This document shows positions 22,705 through 34,236 of a DNA stretch of 64,000 bases, in pieces. A program made the position numbers and the translations under genes. Positions within the stretch are counted from its first letter, which is position 1. Every line of letters begins with the position of its first letter. The notes below the pieces were generated by a model. It was not told the origin of the DNA. It ran no database searches and saw nothing but the letters and a program-made list of their open reading frames with translations. The stretch is from Ramazzottius varieornatus (Eukaryota > Tardigrada > Eutardigrada > Parachela > Ramazzottiidae), in contig BDGG01000006.1 of assembly GCA_001949185.1 (NCBI GenBank), positions 292,827-356,826 of the forward strand. Direction: 5' to 3'.

Positions 22705-25150
22705 ATGGCTACAGAAAGGGAACCACCGCCGTTGACACTGGACGGCGAGGCGTCAAAGCAGGACTCAGATCACGAGGGAGACCTATTCAAGTCTGCGCTG
22801 GAGGTAAGTTCGACGCGTGGCATTTGTGGGTGGTTCACTTCTACTGTTTGCCTGTCTGGCTAATCAAATCTGTCTGTTTATCGTTTTTCAACCTATACAG
22901 GATCCAGTGGACTCAATTGGCAACAGCCCCTTTGGGAATAGTCCATTTGGCAATGAAGAGGAAAACACTAATGGGCTGAATGCTGACTTCGGGAAAATTA
23001 CCCTACGGAATAACGAGACGCGAGTACGCGATGTGGAGAATGACGCACCGTCCAACACCTCGTCCATCATCTCGCGCATCAATTACCTCCCGGATACCTC
23101 TGGGGGAGATGGTCAGATGAACAATTCATACAACAGAAAGGTAGGAAATCGGGGGATCATTGGGATGGTAGGATTCAGCGACTTGGATATTTGAAATGTT
23201 GTCGGTCATGTGATCCAATGCATTCTACCCGATATCACGTGACTTGTTCTCTAGTTGATTGTGAGCGTTGGTTGAAGGGTCCACGTTTGTGTTTGTAGTC
23301 TTCGATGGACGAGGAAGAAGCGGAGGGAGAAGACAAGTTCATCATCGTGACCGTCACAGAGCCACAGAAAGTCAACGAAGGGATCAACGCCTACGTGCAG
23401 TACAAAGTCAACACGGAAACGTCGTTGCCCATCTTCAAGAAGCGCAAGTTCTCCGTCCTGCGTCGTTTCAGTGACTTTCTGGGTCTTCACGAGAAGCTGC
23501 AAGAGAAGCACATTCATGTGGGTCGCTTGGTCCCTCCGGCGCCCGAGAAGAGCGTGTCAGGTATGGTCAAGACCAAGATGGGCAAGGGCGACACGGCGGG
23601 ACAAGAGTCTAACGACTTTGTGGAACGGCGTCGGGCCGCGCTGGAACGCTTCCTGAACCGCACCGCCCAGCATCCCGTCCTCCGCATGGACCCTGACTTT
23701 AGAGAGTTCCTGGAGATGGACGAAGCCTTGCCCAGGTCCAGCAACACCAGTGCCTTTAGTGGCGCCGGTGTTATGAGACTGTTCAACAAAGTGGGTGAAC
23801 AAGTCAAGAACTTCACCGCTAAAATGGACGAAAAAGACCAGGTAAATCTCGGCGTTCCCTACGTACTTTTCTTGTGTCAGCTCGCCAGTTAACTTCGCCG
23901 TTTCTGTACGAGAATAACCGACAGGCCGTGCTTGGCATGGACTTGTTCAAGGTTGTCGTGGACATTTTGTAGAGAAAGGGCGAATGGGCGAAACGAACCG
24001 AACATTTTTTCCACGGGCAAACTCCCGTATTGACCTGTTCAACGGTGCGAGTGAACGTTGGTTCTTTGTGCTTGCAGTGGTTCGAAGACAAGACTGTGCA
24101 GACTGAGAATATGGAAGTGCAGCTGAGGAAACTTCACGCTAGTGTCGAAGCTTTGTCGCACCATCGCAGAGGTGACATCAGTCTGGGAATACGTTAGCTG
24201 ATTTGCCTGCTGTGTTACGATTGTTGCTTGTTACAGATCTGGCCAATAGTACGGGCATCTTTGCCAAGTCCGCCGCCATGCTGGCCAACTGTGAAGAGCA
24301 CACGTCCTTGTCGCGAGCTTTGAGTCAGCTGGCGCAGACGGAAGAGAAAATCGACTTGCTGTACCAAGAGCAAGCTGTGACGGACTATTCGCTGCTGGCT
24401 GAACTGCTGCGAGACTACATTGGCCTTCTCGGAACAGTCAAGGTAATACAGACCTGTGTAATTTTGGGTGGGGATGGTGTTCGGTTCCAACGGGGAAGTG
24501 GTTATTTGTAGGAAGTGTTGCATCAGCGAGTGAAGATATTCACCAACTGGACCACAGCACAAACGACACTGGCCAAAAAGCGCGAGACCAAAGTCAAACT
24601 GGAACTGGCCAGTAAACATGACAAGATTCAGGCAGCTCAAGACGAAGTTAGAGAGGTAATAAATCAACGTCCAACTTTCAACAATTGGAACCTAAGTTAG
24701 GCGGGAAAACTGAACAGTGTCGTTAAATCCAAGTTACGCACACTTCTAGCCAGTAACAGTGCAAACGTGCGCCACATGGAAAACTTTGCCGAGTTCATCT
24801 GCCTAGCTTCTAGTTACCTTTGAAACTGGAATTGCATTTGTGGATTGGTTGTTTCTTTAATGAGGGGGTAATGTGTTTGTAGTGGGAAGAGAAAGTGGAG
24901 ACTGGCGAACGAGATTTCGAGCAAATCTCGGACATGATCAAGAAGGAAATGGACAGGTTTGAACGGACGCGCATCAAAGATTTCAAGGAAACTTTGGTGA
25001 AATACTTGGAAGCTCTGATGCTTCACCAGCAACAGGTAAAAGCGCTCTGAACCTTCCGCATAAGCTCGGAACCTAATCGAATGCAATCAACAGCTCATCA
25101 AGTACTGGGAAGCCTTCCTCCCGGAAGCGCGCTCCATCTCGGCGGTATGA
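22705..25150 (+). CDS. SNX1: Sorting nexin 1/2 (SNX-BAR, retromer)
   Basis: Membrane-tubulating retromer-associated sorting nexin of early endosomes. Exons 22705-22803, 22901-23140, 23299-23841, 24078-24171, 24237-24442, 24512-24655, 24883-25035 and 25094-25150 give 511 residues, the usual size. The acidic N-terminal region has a duplicated GNSPF. A PX domain follows (about residues 120-245) with [13 protein letters not shown], the phosphoinositide-binding block, and [12 protein letters not shown]. The C-terminal half is the helical BAR domain, from [10 protein letters not shown] to [18 protein letters not shown], the typical SNX1/2 end. The start is the ATG before TEREPPPL; a 5' UTR frame is open upstream but has no better Met context. 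Confidence 0.93.
23930..23990 (+). repeat. Intronic repeat family B, copy 3
   Basis: SNX intron 23842-24077. CAGGCCGTGCTTGGCATGGA, then TTGTCGTGGACATTTTGTAG and AGAAAGGGCG. Matches the family B block order with several substitutions. Confidence 0.65.
24726..24811 (+). repeat. Intronic repeat family A, SNX copy
   Basis: SNX intron 24656-24882. Degenerate first core TCCAAGTTACGCACAC, inverted core ACGTGCGCCACATGG, then a tail with TTTGCCGAGTTCATCTGCC. Confidence 0.7.
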
Positions 25151-25732
25151 GTGAATCCCTTGACACTACACTTGCCCCGTATGGTCTTCACACGTCCTTC
25201 GTCCCGTTGAACATGACCCGAACCTTCATTCATCCGTCAAGCTTCGTCGTTTACAGGCCAGCTTCATGCCGCTGCCCGCCCGGCTCGAAACTTCCTCTAG
25301 ATTAATATATCAACAAAAGTCTCTTTTTCTACTTCCCTCTTCCATACTTATCCTGTCTCATGGTTGTCGCTTTTATTCGCAAGTCGGTCTTTTTTATCAT
25401 GTGTCTCTGTGGAATTTTGATAGATAGCTGTTGCGTTCCGGTTTATGCAAATCACTGTTGCTCCATCCAAAGTCGAAGCTCTAAAATGGCATTCCTGCAA
25501 TACTAGAGTGATTGCTGTTTATTTATTCGTCGGTATCTTCTCGCTCAGCTCTCAAAGTCTGCTCTGCTGTCCCCTTTCTTCATTTTTTCCATCCAGTTTT
25601 ATCAGTGAAACGTTTTACCTATTAATCTGCCATTAAGCTTTCTATTGGAAAAATATTGCCAGGAATTAAGACAGAAACGCTTTCTGGAAAGCGAGTTTTA
25701 TAAAAACGTCCAAGGTTTCCCATTCACAGAGT
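25151..25732. other. Convergent 3' region, SNX and threonine synthase-like
   Basis: About 580 bp between two convergent stop codons. T-rich, no coding frame. It should hold both 3' UTRs. No family A or B repeat seen. Confidence 0.4.
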
Positions 25733-27766
25733 CTAGTCACTGCGTTCGTTGGTGATCTTCTCTACGGTTTCTTTAATGATTGGTACTACGTCCTTTACAC
25801 TGAGGCCTTTCAAGGTGGTCACCTTTTGAGGAGCCTTGAGCAACTCTGCGACGACTTGTGCTGTTTCAGATGGTATCAAAATACCAGCAGCATTCAACGC
25901 TTCGCTAAACTTAACTGGTGATGCCGTGGAGACGCAGACACGAGCCACGGCAGCTTGCGAAGTGGAAAAGGAGACCAAAGGATACTGATAATGGTAGTCG
26001 AGGGCCGTGGCGGTGTGCGGACAGACGTGGTATCCCTCTTCCCGCCAACAACGCTTCATAGTCCCTACGATATCGTCGTCCGTACTTCTGTGACATGCCA
26101 ACGCTTCCTTAACCTACAAGCATGTTTCGTCGATGAAGAACTTTCGAATTATTGTCATCTCGGTGATATTACAAATATTTTTATGTACTTTGGCGAAAAG
26201 GGTTGGCGGAAGTTGCACAATCTCAGCGCGCTCCACTCTTCGCATCATATCAGCTATTTTCCATTTGTCATTGTTGTCAGCCAAGATGTAAAGAATTCTT
26301 TCGATGTTGTAGGGCAGCTGTGGGAAGAGTCAAAAGGCAATAAGCTTAGGTGCAACATCATTATAGAGCGGGTTTAGCAACCTGGATATCCATGGCCGAA
26401 GCCAGAGTATGCTGGGCGACCCCTTCTGTCCGTAGCCTTCCTTTCTCGACCATGGTGCACAAGAAGTCATTGACGTTGGTGCAGGCAACCAGTCGAATAG
26501 CAAGTCCCATGGCTCTGGCAATAACGGCAGCTGGAAATTCAACCCATATCAAAATATATTGCAAGTCATCGGAACTTTGTTTTCTTATACCTGAAATGTT
26601 GCCTCCGCCGCCTGTTGGACAGACAATCACGACCACGCCCTGTTCCTCTGCCATTCCCACAAGTTTCAGCGCTTGAAAATAAGCGTAAAAGTGGTGGGCT
26701 ATCTGGATCATGATGCGGCACCAGTTGACAGAGTTGAGGATGGACAGGTTGTTCTTCCGAACGAAGCCTTTATCAGCGAATAAGTCCTTGATTATCTCGT
26801 CACCGTCATCGCTCGTACCCTCAACTATTAATACAAAGAAACCAGCAGGTCACTCTCCATACTCCTTCGTGGGAGGCCAGTGTTTATACTGAGCATATTT
26901 GACATACTTCCGAACAAATGCAGGTTGGCATGTCGTCCTGCGGCTGTCGTCATTTGCAACTCTTGGATCTGTGTAACCCTGCCGATGGGATACAGAACCG
27001 TCACGTCCATATTTGGGCTGCCAGCTGCGGCTACCATCGCCGCTGCTCCTGTATCGCCCGAGGTGGACACAATGATGTTCAGGTGGTGTCTTTCTCTAGC
27101 TAAAAAGTACTGCAGCAACTGTGCGCTGCAGGACATGGCCAAATCCTTGAAAGCCAAGGTTTGACCATGGAAGAGTTCCAAGACGATCGTTTTATCGTCG
27201 TGGGACAGTTGCTGTTTGAGGATAACCTCGGGTACTTGGAAGGTTCGCAAAGCCTTGTGGATCAAGCCTGCAGTGAAATCAATTTAAATTTTCCAGTAAA
27301 TTGGCAGTTTTCCGAATCAGTTTGATTATAGCTTAGGGAGCATTCATTAATGACGTCAGGTTTTGATATTAGGCGGCCTGACCATCCCCCCTCCCATGTC
27401 AGGCAATTCAAGCAATCAACTGGCTTTTATGACATTGCTGTCAGGTTTTGGGTACCCATCATCCCTCCCTGGGTACCTGACGTCATTAATGAATGCTCCC
27501 TTACTTGATAGGTGGTCGTGGGGTATTTCAGTGGGTGAAATGAAAAGCTGGGAGATGGCGACTACTAGGTCAGGATACGATAGCCTTGACCAACGTCCGA
27601 TGGTGTCCTTGTCGAGGGAGGGAAGTTGGGCAGGAAGAAACATGCCGCCGTCTGGTGCGAATCCCATGAGCAGGACATCCTCGAAAGAGAAGGGTCGTGG
27701 GTCGTTACCATCATGTGAAGCTCTGGTACTCCTGTACCACATTGAGTCTGAAGGCTGACTGTCCAT
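25733..27766 (-). CDS. THNSL2: Threonine synthase-like protein
   Basis: PLP-dependent beta/gamma-lyase fold like bacterial and fungal threonine synthase. Animal THNSL2 acts on O-phosphohomoserine and related phosphorylated substrates. Exons 27766-27505, 27267-26908, 26824-26591, 26530-26382, 26317-26189 and 26113-25733 give 504 residues. Key features are MWYRSTR near the start (the family consensus; the real start may be this Met at 27742), GFAPDGGMFLP, and FHGQTLAFKDLAM with the PLP-binding Lys. Further along are STSGDTGAAA, the GIEGTSDDGD turn made at a splice junction, and PTGGGGNIS (the phosphate-binding glycine loop). No targeting peptide is obvious. A MITE sits in intron 1 and contributes to its splice donor. 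Confidence 0.92.
27336..27500. mobile_element. Harbinger/Tourist-like MITE
   Basis: 165-bp element in intron 1 of the threonine synthase-like gene. Terminal inverted repeats of 26 bp are identical; they start GGGAGCATTCATTAATGACG and continue TCAGGT. The element is flanked on both sides by TTA (27333-27335 and 27501-27503). A 3-bp TWA target duplication with G-rich TIRs is the signature of PIF/Harbinger elements. No coding capacity. Confidence 0.9.
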
Positions 27767-28011
27767 TGTACACCGTCGATCAGGTTGGTACGACTTGCTT
27801 TATCTGCTAGTTACTTTCCAGGGCCTCCGTCCTCTCATTGCGCTCTCTACAGTGGACACCAGCCTTGAAGAAGCATCACTGCGGATGGGAGATTAACTGT
27901 CTGACGGCGGTGACTATGTGCGTCTCTGAACAATACGCTTATCGCCATTTGACACTTGTGATAGCAGAATTAAGATAAGACAAGTATGCTTGTCGTGTAT
28001 GCTCTCTCCGG
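27767..28011. other. Upstream region of threonine synthase-like gene
   Basis: The promoter-proximal 245 bp of the minus-strand gene, ending at the mariner-type MITE. No gene seen. Confidence 0.35.
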
Positions 28012-28013
28012 TA

Positions 28014-28270
28014 CAGTCCTACCTGTGAGATGTGACAGTTCAAACGCCCGAAATCATTTCCGGACGGTTCATGTGTGCACGGATTAACTCGCCATACTGT
28101 TCGCAAGAGACCGATCAGCTGATCAGCACGCACTTGATTACTTGAGCAAGTCAAAAGATAACCGGACGTCGATCAGCTGATCGTGCTGCGCAGTGCATGG
28201 CCAGCAGTCTCGCGCAGAAACGCTGTTCGGTTGCAGATGAAGCAACTGTCACATCTCACAGGTAGGACTG
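28014..28270. mobile_element. Tc1/mariner-type MITE
   Basis: 257-bp element with 27-bp perfect terminal inverted repeats beginning CAGTCCTACCTGTGAGATGT. It is bounded by TA at 28012-28013 and 28271-28272. CAGT termini and a TA target duplication are typical of Tc1/mariner elements. The interior is non-coding and holds two copies of the palindrome GATCAGCTGATC (28113 and 28171). Confidence 0.88.
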
Positions 28271-28817
28271 TACCGAGCTGTCTAAAAAGTCGATCTCTCG
28301 CTGGCGATCCTGCTTTCCGGCTCGAAAGACCGCTGACGTCTGGTCAAGAAGGCTGAACATTTGTGGACATGAAGCAGCTTCGCTGAATTAAAGATACATT
28401 CGCAGGGCGGCACCCTGCAGGGTACTGTTGCCGCCGAGGGAGGCTGAAAGGGAAGAAAACGGGAACTGGGATGATGGCAGCGCGTATTCCAAGTTCCCAA
28501 CCATTGAATTACTCCCTGTGACTCAGAATGCAATGCTATAGCCTTTTCTCCTTCTTTTGTGACCTACTTTCGCTTCTGCTCAGTCACATTCCAGTCACAA
28601 GCTTATCTCCACTAATGTTGTACTTTGCCCTTCACTGGGCAAAGTTCAGCAGAGGGGTTCAAACTCAAACTTACGACCAAAACCAGCTCCGCAACGACAG
28701 CTCGTGCCCAAAAATCCCATGTTAGACCACCTGAAGTGCTTTGACATGGGATAACATGAGGTATCAAGTCGTATGCAAGGTTGTATTAGTAAGCTCTGCG
28801 AGCATTACGTAATAGCC

Positions 28818-29690
28818 TCACACTGTATCGACGGCAACAACATATGTTTCGGACTTAAAGAGCTCTTTGTTAAACTGTGCGTAGGGCTCATTCAGATGCA
28901 TGTAGTACCCTGCAACGTCTGTCGATATTATTCCTTCGAAATTAACGCGCAAATCAGCAAAACTTGGACGATCAGCGTATTTCTATTCCAGCACTTCTCC
29001 ATTGCGACAAACCTAGACGAAATATAGCATCGATTTTTCCCGCCCGAAGTCCTTCCAACCGTTTTAACTTCGAGACCCAGGACTTACACGTTCTCTGGAC
29101 AGAACTGCGGTTTATCCAGGCGATTACCGGCCAACAACCATTGGCTAAACTGTCCGACCCTTCCAGCAACGGCAACGTTGGGGTATGGTATCTGTCCTAG
29201 AGAGAGCATTTCCCACAACAAGACACCGTAAAACCATACATCGCTCGTTTGGTCGAATATCATGGATGCAATCGTTTCGGGTGACATCCATCTTATCGGC
29301 AAATTCTAAAATAGATAGCTTGTAGATTCCGATGTGGTTAATGGAAAAACCCCTGATGCACTACATTGCAAGAAATGCAGCCCTTCCCGTCGCCAAGTGG
29401 TACGTCACGTGATCACTGGAAGGGATGCATTTCCGACTTTTGTAGTGCAGCATTGTTGTCACTCACCACAGAGGTTGCCGACGTCATCATATAAGCTGTT
29501 TCAGACCAGCGCGCCATACCGAAGTCTGATACTTTGGCCACTTTCTTCTTCGTTAGCAGGATATTTCGGGAGGCAATATCCCTGTGAACAATGTTCTTTG
29601 CGCTGAGGTGCTCCAATCCGCGGCTAACTTGGTATGCAAAGCTGACGAGATCAGATGTTGACAGACTGAACGATTATTCTCGCATCGTCG
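28818..29690 (-). pseudogene. Receptor-type tyrosine kinase fragment, frameshifted
   Basis: The C-terminal half of a tyrosine kinase domain in three exons. About 29675-29467 carries [20 protein letters not shown] (catalytic loop), SDFGMARW and an activation loop. 29305-29088 carries NLPIRWMSPETIAS, SDVWFYGVLLWEMLSLG and IPYPNV. About 29013-28818 carries EKCWNRN then YADRPSFADLR and a short tail. HRDxASRN and IRWMSPE are tyrosine-kinase signatures. Between EKCWNRN and YADRPSF the frame shifts by one base near 28985. No exon for the ATP-binding lobe exists upstream; the adjacent DNA belongs to another decayed gene. Both facts point to a truncated, inactive copy. A sequencing indel could explain the frameshift but not the missing lobe. 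Confidence 0.75.
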
Positions 29691-32162
29691 TCGCCCAAGA
29701 CCTTTTCCCCACAGGGCGCATCGCCATACTGAATGTTTTCACTGCCATTTGTCTTGGTGCTGCAATCTTCAAGGAATTCGCTGATAACCGTGTCGAATCT
29801 TTCCCGTGGACGTCTCTGGGTCTGAGTGTCATCGTCTGCTTGATTTCGGCGGTAGTAGCTGCCCGCGTTCGGTCCGACATACTTGAGATGGACGGAGCTT
29901 CCTCTGCCGTTGGTTCTAGATCATCGAGATCAAACTCATTATAGACAGAAATCAGAAATACTTGAAAATCCCGCTTCTCATCATCGGTGGACAACTCGTA
30001 CTCATCTACCAACTTGGCCAGTTCCTTATTGAAAGACTCAATCAACATGGTAGCTAGAGCCTGCTTGTCTACATCCTTCCATTTCTGAGGAAGGAGCTCA
30101 GAGCCGCAGACTACATCATATCGGTCCCGGTTGTGCTGAAGAAAAACTGGTAGTGGTCGATGAGTTGTTTGGTGGCATTTTGACAGGATGAGGGACTGGC
30201 TGACTTTGCCGAGTGACTCGAGACCAGCTGGGAGATGTCGTTGGGGCCGGCTACCAGAACCAAGACCTTCGTACCTACGCCTCGGGAGCGAAGACCGATC
30301 TTTCCAGCACGTCGGCAATGGGTTTGCCGCCCTAAGCGGTGATGTAAACTGTCTATCCGCAGATCTCCGAGAGCTTCGGCTCCAACGGACATCCGACCGA
30401 ATCGGCGCAGATGAGAATCTTGGCGTCGTATACGTAGGGCCCATAATCAGTAGTAGGTCCTTCAATCTGCCACAAAACAAGACATTTCATGACGTTAATT
30501 TCGTGAAGGTGCGAACACTAAGTCCACTTACCGCTCGTGCTTCCTGGGCCTGTTGCTCGCCTTCCACCGTGAGGTACTCTCCGGTTAGCAGGTCGAGCTA
30601 TGCTGCGTCGTCGGTTGCAGGGTCGTTAACTGTATGGAGGGCCATGGCAGCAGCGTGGGCCACGGCTTGCAGATTGTTGTCTTCGATGCGGACTTCGGAG
30701 TTGGCCTTGCAGCCGCGCGTCGGAATGAAGAAGGCTTTACGCTTTTCCACAAACACACAAGGGAGCGTACAGTCGTAGGGGTAGATCCGCTGGTTCTTGA
30801 CGAAAGGTCCCAAGCTTTGCACCATATAAAATGCCTCTTTGTCGGTGTGGTTGTCCCTGCCACCCGTTTCCTTGGCCTTGGAGCCTTTCAGCTTGGAGTC
30901 ACGGTCAGTGGGGATCTTGAAGAGATACGGCCACTCCGGGACGAGATCTTTCGGCAGACCGCCAGGCGGCCAGACATTGTTGGGGTTTCTGGCATCAGGC
31001 TTCGGATCGGGATACATGGCCACTAGCACACTACCCTTCTCCCTCGCAGGACCCAACTGTAAACAGACAAATGCATGGTTTCAAGTCACCACTTGGATTA
31101 AGCGGTTAGACGGCCTGTTACACATACCAAGTCGGCCAAGACTCGCGACTGCTGCCGATATACAGGGACACGAGTGGCTTCCTGTCGGTACCATTCTTCC
31201 AACCGCGCATTACACCTGAAGGCTTTCTTCAAGTCGCGCCGTAGCTTATGCATCTCGGCAGCTGCAACGGGTCGAGGCTCTTCGATGGGGGCTTGGACGC
31301 AGGTCTCCACTTAAGCTTTCTTCGGAGCGAGCTCTTGAATGACGGTCTTGTGCTGAATGGGCCTTGACTCGACGCTCTCGACTTCAAACATCTACAGAAG
31401 CAAGACACCATTACCCTAGCTCTTCACTGCGTAGTTACAATCGCTCAATCAAAGTGCACTGTAACTATGTCACTCGTCACCACGTCATCACCAGTGGGCA
31501 CAGCGGTCGGGAGTACAGGTTCGGACGAGGGTTTGTGGCGGCTTCGTAGAGTCATCTGGAAACGGAACAACAATTAGTACGTGAGACGCACTCTCTTTCT
31601 ACAGAATGTACCAAAATTCACGTATACCAGATGCGAGGGTCTTGGCCGCACTCTCAGAGGGTGACACATGTGACGAAGACGCAGACTTTGCTGCCTTGGC
31701 CTGCAACAACAACCTACTGATGCAAACGCTCCAATATGAACACGACTGGATAAATGATAAAGACGGAATACAACACCGTGGAATTATTCTTTGCCTTTTA
31801 AAATGGATATACACATTTAAACCGATTTTGACGATCAGTTTGACACTGTCCATATGGAATCGGTGCGTTCCACATACCTGCAGGACTCTAATTGGTGTTG
31901 GACCAGCCGGTGTTCTCTTCACATTTGGCTGAGGGGCTATGCGACTCGAGGAACTTTTGCGCGCACCATCTCTGATATCAACAAAACACAAGCACCATGC
32001 AAACCGGTAATGTGAAAGCTTCCCCCTTAAAAACACGTGAATGGACCTTACCGACGACGGGGGCTGTGATGCAGCTACTTTACCGGCAGACCTGGCTAAG
32101 GTGGCTCTCCGCTGATCCCGGCCCATCTGCGATTGGCCTTTCGATCCATCCACCTTAGCCAT
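29674..32162 (-). pseudogene. Decayed multi-exon gene with SGNH-hydrolase-like stretch
   Basis: A degraded gene I could not assign to a family. It starts with MAKVDGSKGQSQMGRDQRRA (exon 32162-32052) and runs through exons near 31391-31128, 31056-30532 and 30466 downward. Consensus splice junctions are kept. In-frame stops interrupt it at 31311-31313, 30598-30600, 30353-30355 and 30332-30334, and frame shifts follow near 30250 and 30120. The 31056-30532 part is well preserved (PPGGLPKDLVPEWPYLFKIP; VEKRKAFFIPTRGC). Downstream, ILICADSVG followed later by VLVLVAGPNDIS resembles blocks I and III of SGNH/GDSL esterases. The final acidic frame (WKDVDKQALATMLIESFNKE to 29674) reads openly. It overlaps the start of the kinase fragment. 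Confidence 0.55.
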
Positions 32163-34236
32163 ACCTTTACTAGTCCATGGGGGAGATATTGCTCCGGAAG
32201 AAGCTTCTCCGCCGCGTTACTGTGATTTCAGTAATTTCCTTCAGTAATCTCCTAAAATCACTGTCTTCAGTAATTTCCAGTGGTGGCACAGAAAAAAGCA
32301 TTCCTTTTTGGGAGACAAATATTCAAAGTATCACATTGGCTTGGGAAGCCGAGTCGAACCGTTATGGCCTTGTAATGTGGAAATTAGCCCATCCTGACCA
32401 CCCAGAACCGCCAGACAGTGGAAATTCCGACTGCTAACTTAGCAGTTAGTTCTTTTTAGCAGTGCTAAAAAGAATTAAAATTGTTCACAAAATTAAACAG
32501 AATCACGTTCACAAAAGTGATGGGACATATAGCCTGAGGGGTCCAAGTGGCTACCACCTATATAATTAGGGCGATCTTGACCGGGTTGTTGCCGGACTTC
32601 AAAACTAATTTTGCTTGGTTCAGCGTCCTCTTTGCTACCTCTTAGAAATTTACAGGCCAGGAATCCGATCAGAGGACATCAAAATCGACAGAGAACTAGT
32701 AAAATCCATCAACTTTTGCAGTTTTCAGGGCCGTCTTCCAAAATTGAGGTCTTGCGGTAAGTTTTTTTGATATAACGAGAACAGCAACAGGCTACAGCAG
32801 GAGTGTTCGACACTATGGATTTACCGCTCAAGACAAGAGCTATGATTTTTACCGCAAAAGCAGTTTTCCCGGCAAACTGGTTAAGTTCGACAGTGTTAAT
32901 TCATTTGTCAATTCAGCCTGATGTTTCTGTGATATTTTTTTATTTCTGATGACAGTCTGGAAAGCTCTACATACGCTGAGATCGAACTAGAGTTTGGTTT
33001 TGGAACGGAGAATTTTAGAAATGACATTTCGGTGAGGAAGAGAGGACTTCCCCACCGGTAGTCACACTGGCCAGCTTTTCCAAACATATTTCTCAGCCGA
33101 TGTGAATGTGTTACATCTCATTGGAAACTGCTTGAAAAGCTGTATGAAAAGTGTGAAAGAGGGGGCGAAAAAGACATAAAAGGGATTTTTTAAAGCGCTG
33201 CATACAAGAGGTAGTCATGCACATGGCCCCCTCAGGCTGTACAGTATAACGGCTTCATTACCGGTAATCCGCTTCGGTGGACGACACCAACGGCGCGGCT
33301 CCGCGCTGCGTTGGACATCAGTGGTTCCCATCTTGTTAAACTTCAAGATGATCGGAATGAAGATCCAACTTTTATGTGTATGATGGCTCTTGAGATCGTG
33401 CTTGTGACGTCAAACGACACAGTGGCTGCTGTATCGGACCTTTTCGATGTGAGCTTCGTTCAGGTCTTTCTCACATTAGGCCGTTAACGTTGATTTCGGG
33501 CGATATATTCAACTTCAAATAATATACTGTAACATACAGTATTTTGATCGTTTGTCGGATGTATAGCGAATGACATCTTTATACCACCGGGATCGTACTC
33601 TTACCACAGACCGCTACGTTAGGTTGGAGGTACTGGACATCGAAATCTGTAGCCATGTTCTGAATATCTAACGATGGTCTTTCGAGGCCCCAACAGATGT
33701 CCAGTTTTCTCCATCATCATCTTGTTCGTAGCATCCAACGCGTTTTCTATGGAGACAGAGCACAGCGGCTCGTTTGATTAAATCCGTGCGGGTGCCGAGA
33801 GGCAGCTAGAAGAAGCCACCATCTGTGCTACAGTACTGCCTCACAACGACGTGCGGACAGGTTGGACAGAGTCGGTATGAATCGAGCGGATAGCCATCAA
33901 GAAAGAAAACCTCTAGAAGTAGCTAACGATGGACCACTGCATGAGCCGGGAACCGCTAATCGAGACAGATCAGCCACAGCGACTTCCCTCGGAGGGATTC
34001 TACATATGCCTCTGGTCTGGTGAACTTGGTGAGGAAGAGTTAGACCCAGCGGAAGGTGAAGTTTCCCCAGCGGAAAAGCATCAGCTAACTAGCAGCTCGG
34101 AAGATTTGACGAAAGAGGAAGCACCGCCCGCATGGCGCCGCGTAACGCCCATATCTCCGCTCCGTCTGTAGGTATTCATTAGTATTTGCACTAATGTGCT
34201 CTAGGATAGAATAATTTCCTAAACACTTTCCAAGGT
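32163..34236. other. Gene-poor stretch, hairpins only
   Basis: About 2.1 kb without a supported gene. Near 32450-32471 CTTTTTAGCA and TGCTAAAAAG form a perfect 10-bp-stem hairpin. Near 33524, ATACTGT and ACAGTAT flank AACAT. An 80-codon plus-strand frame (33929-34171) is acidic and Glu/Pro-rich but has no recognisable domain or splice context. Confidence 0.35.

Noticed and set aside
32310-32380. GGTTCGACT-like box suggesting a tRNA on the minus strand
   Set aside because: The bases around the T-loop motif do not pair into a 5-bp T stem, and no anticodon arm or acceptor stem could be formed.
33929-34171. 80-codon acidic plus-strand frame
   Set aside because: Glu/Pro-rich low-information sequence with no domain, isolated in a gene-poor stretch.
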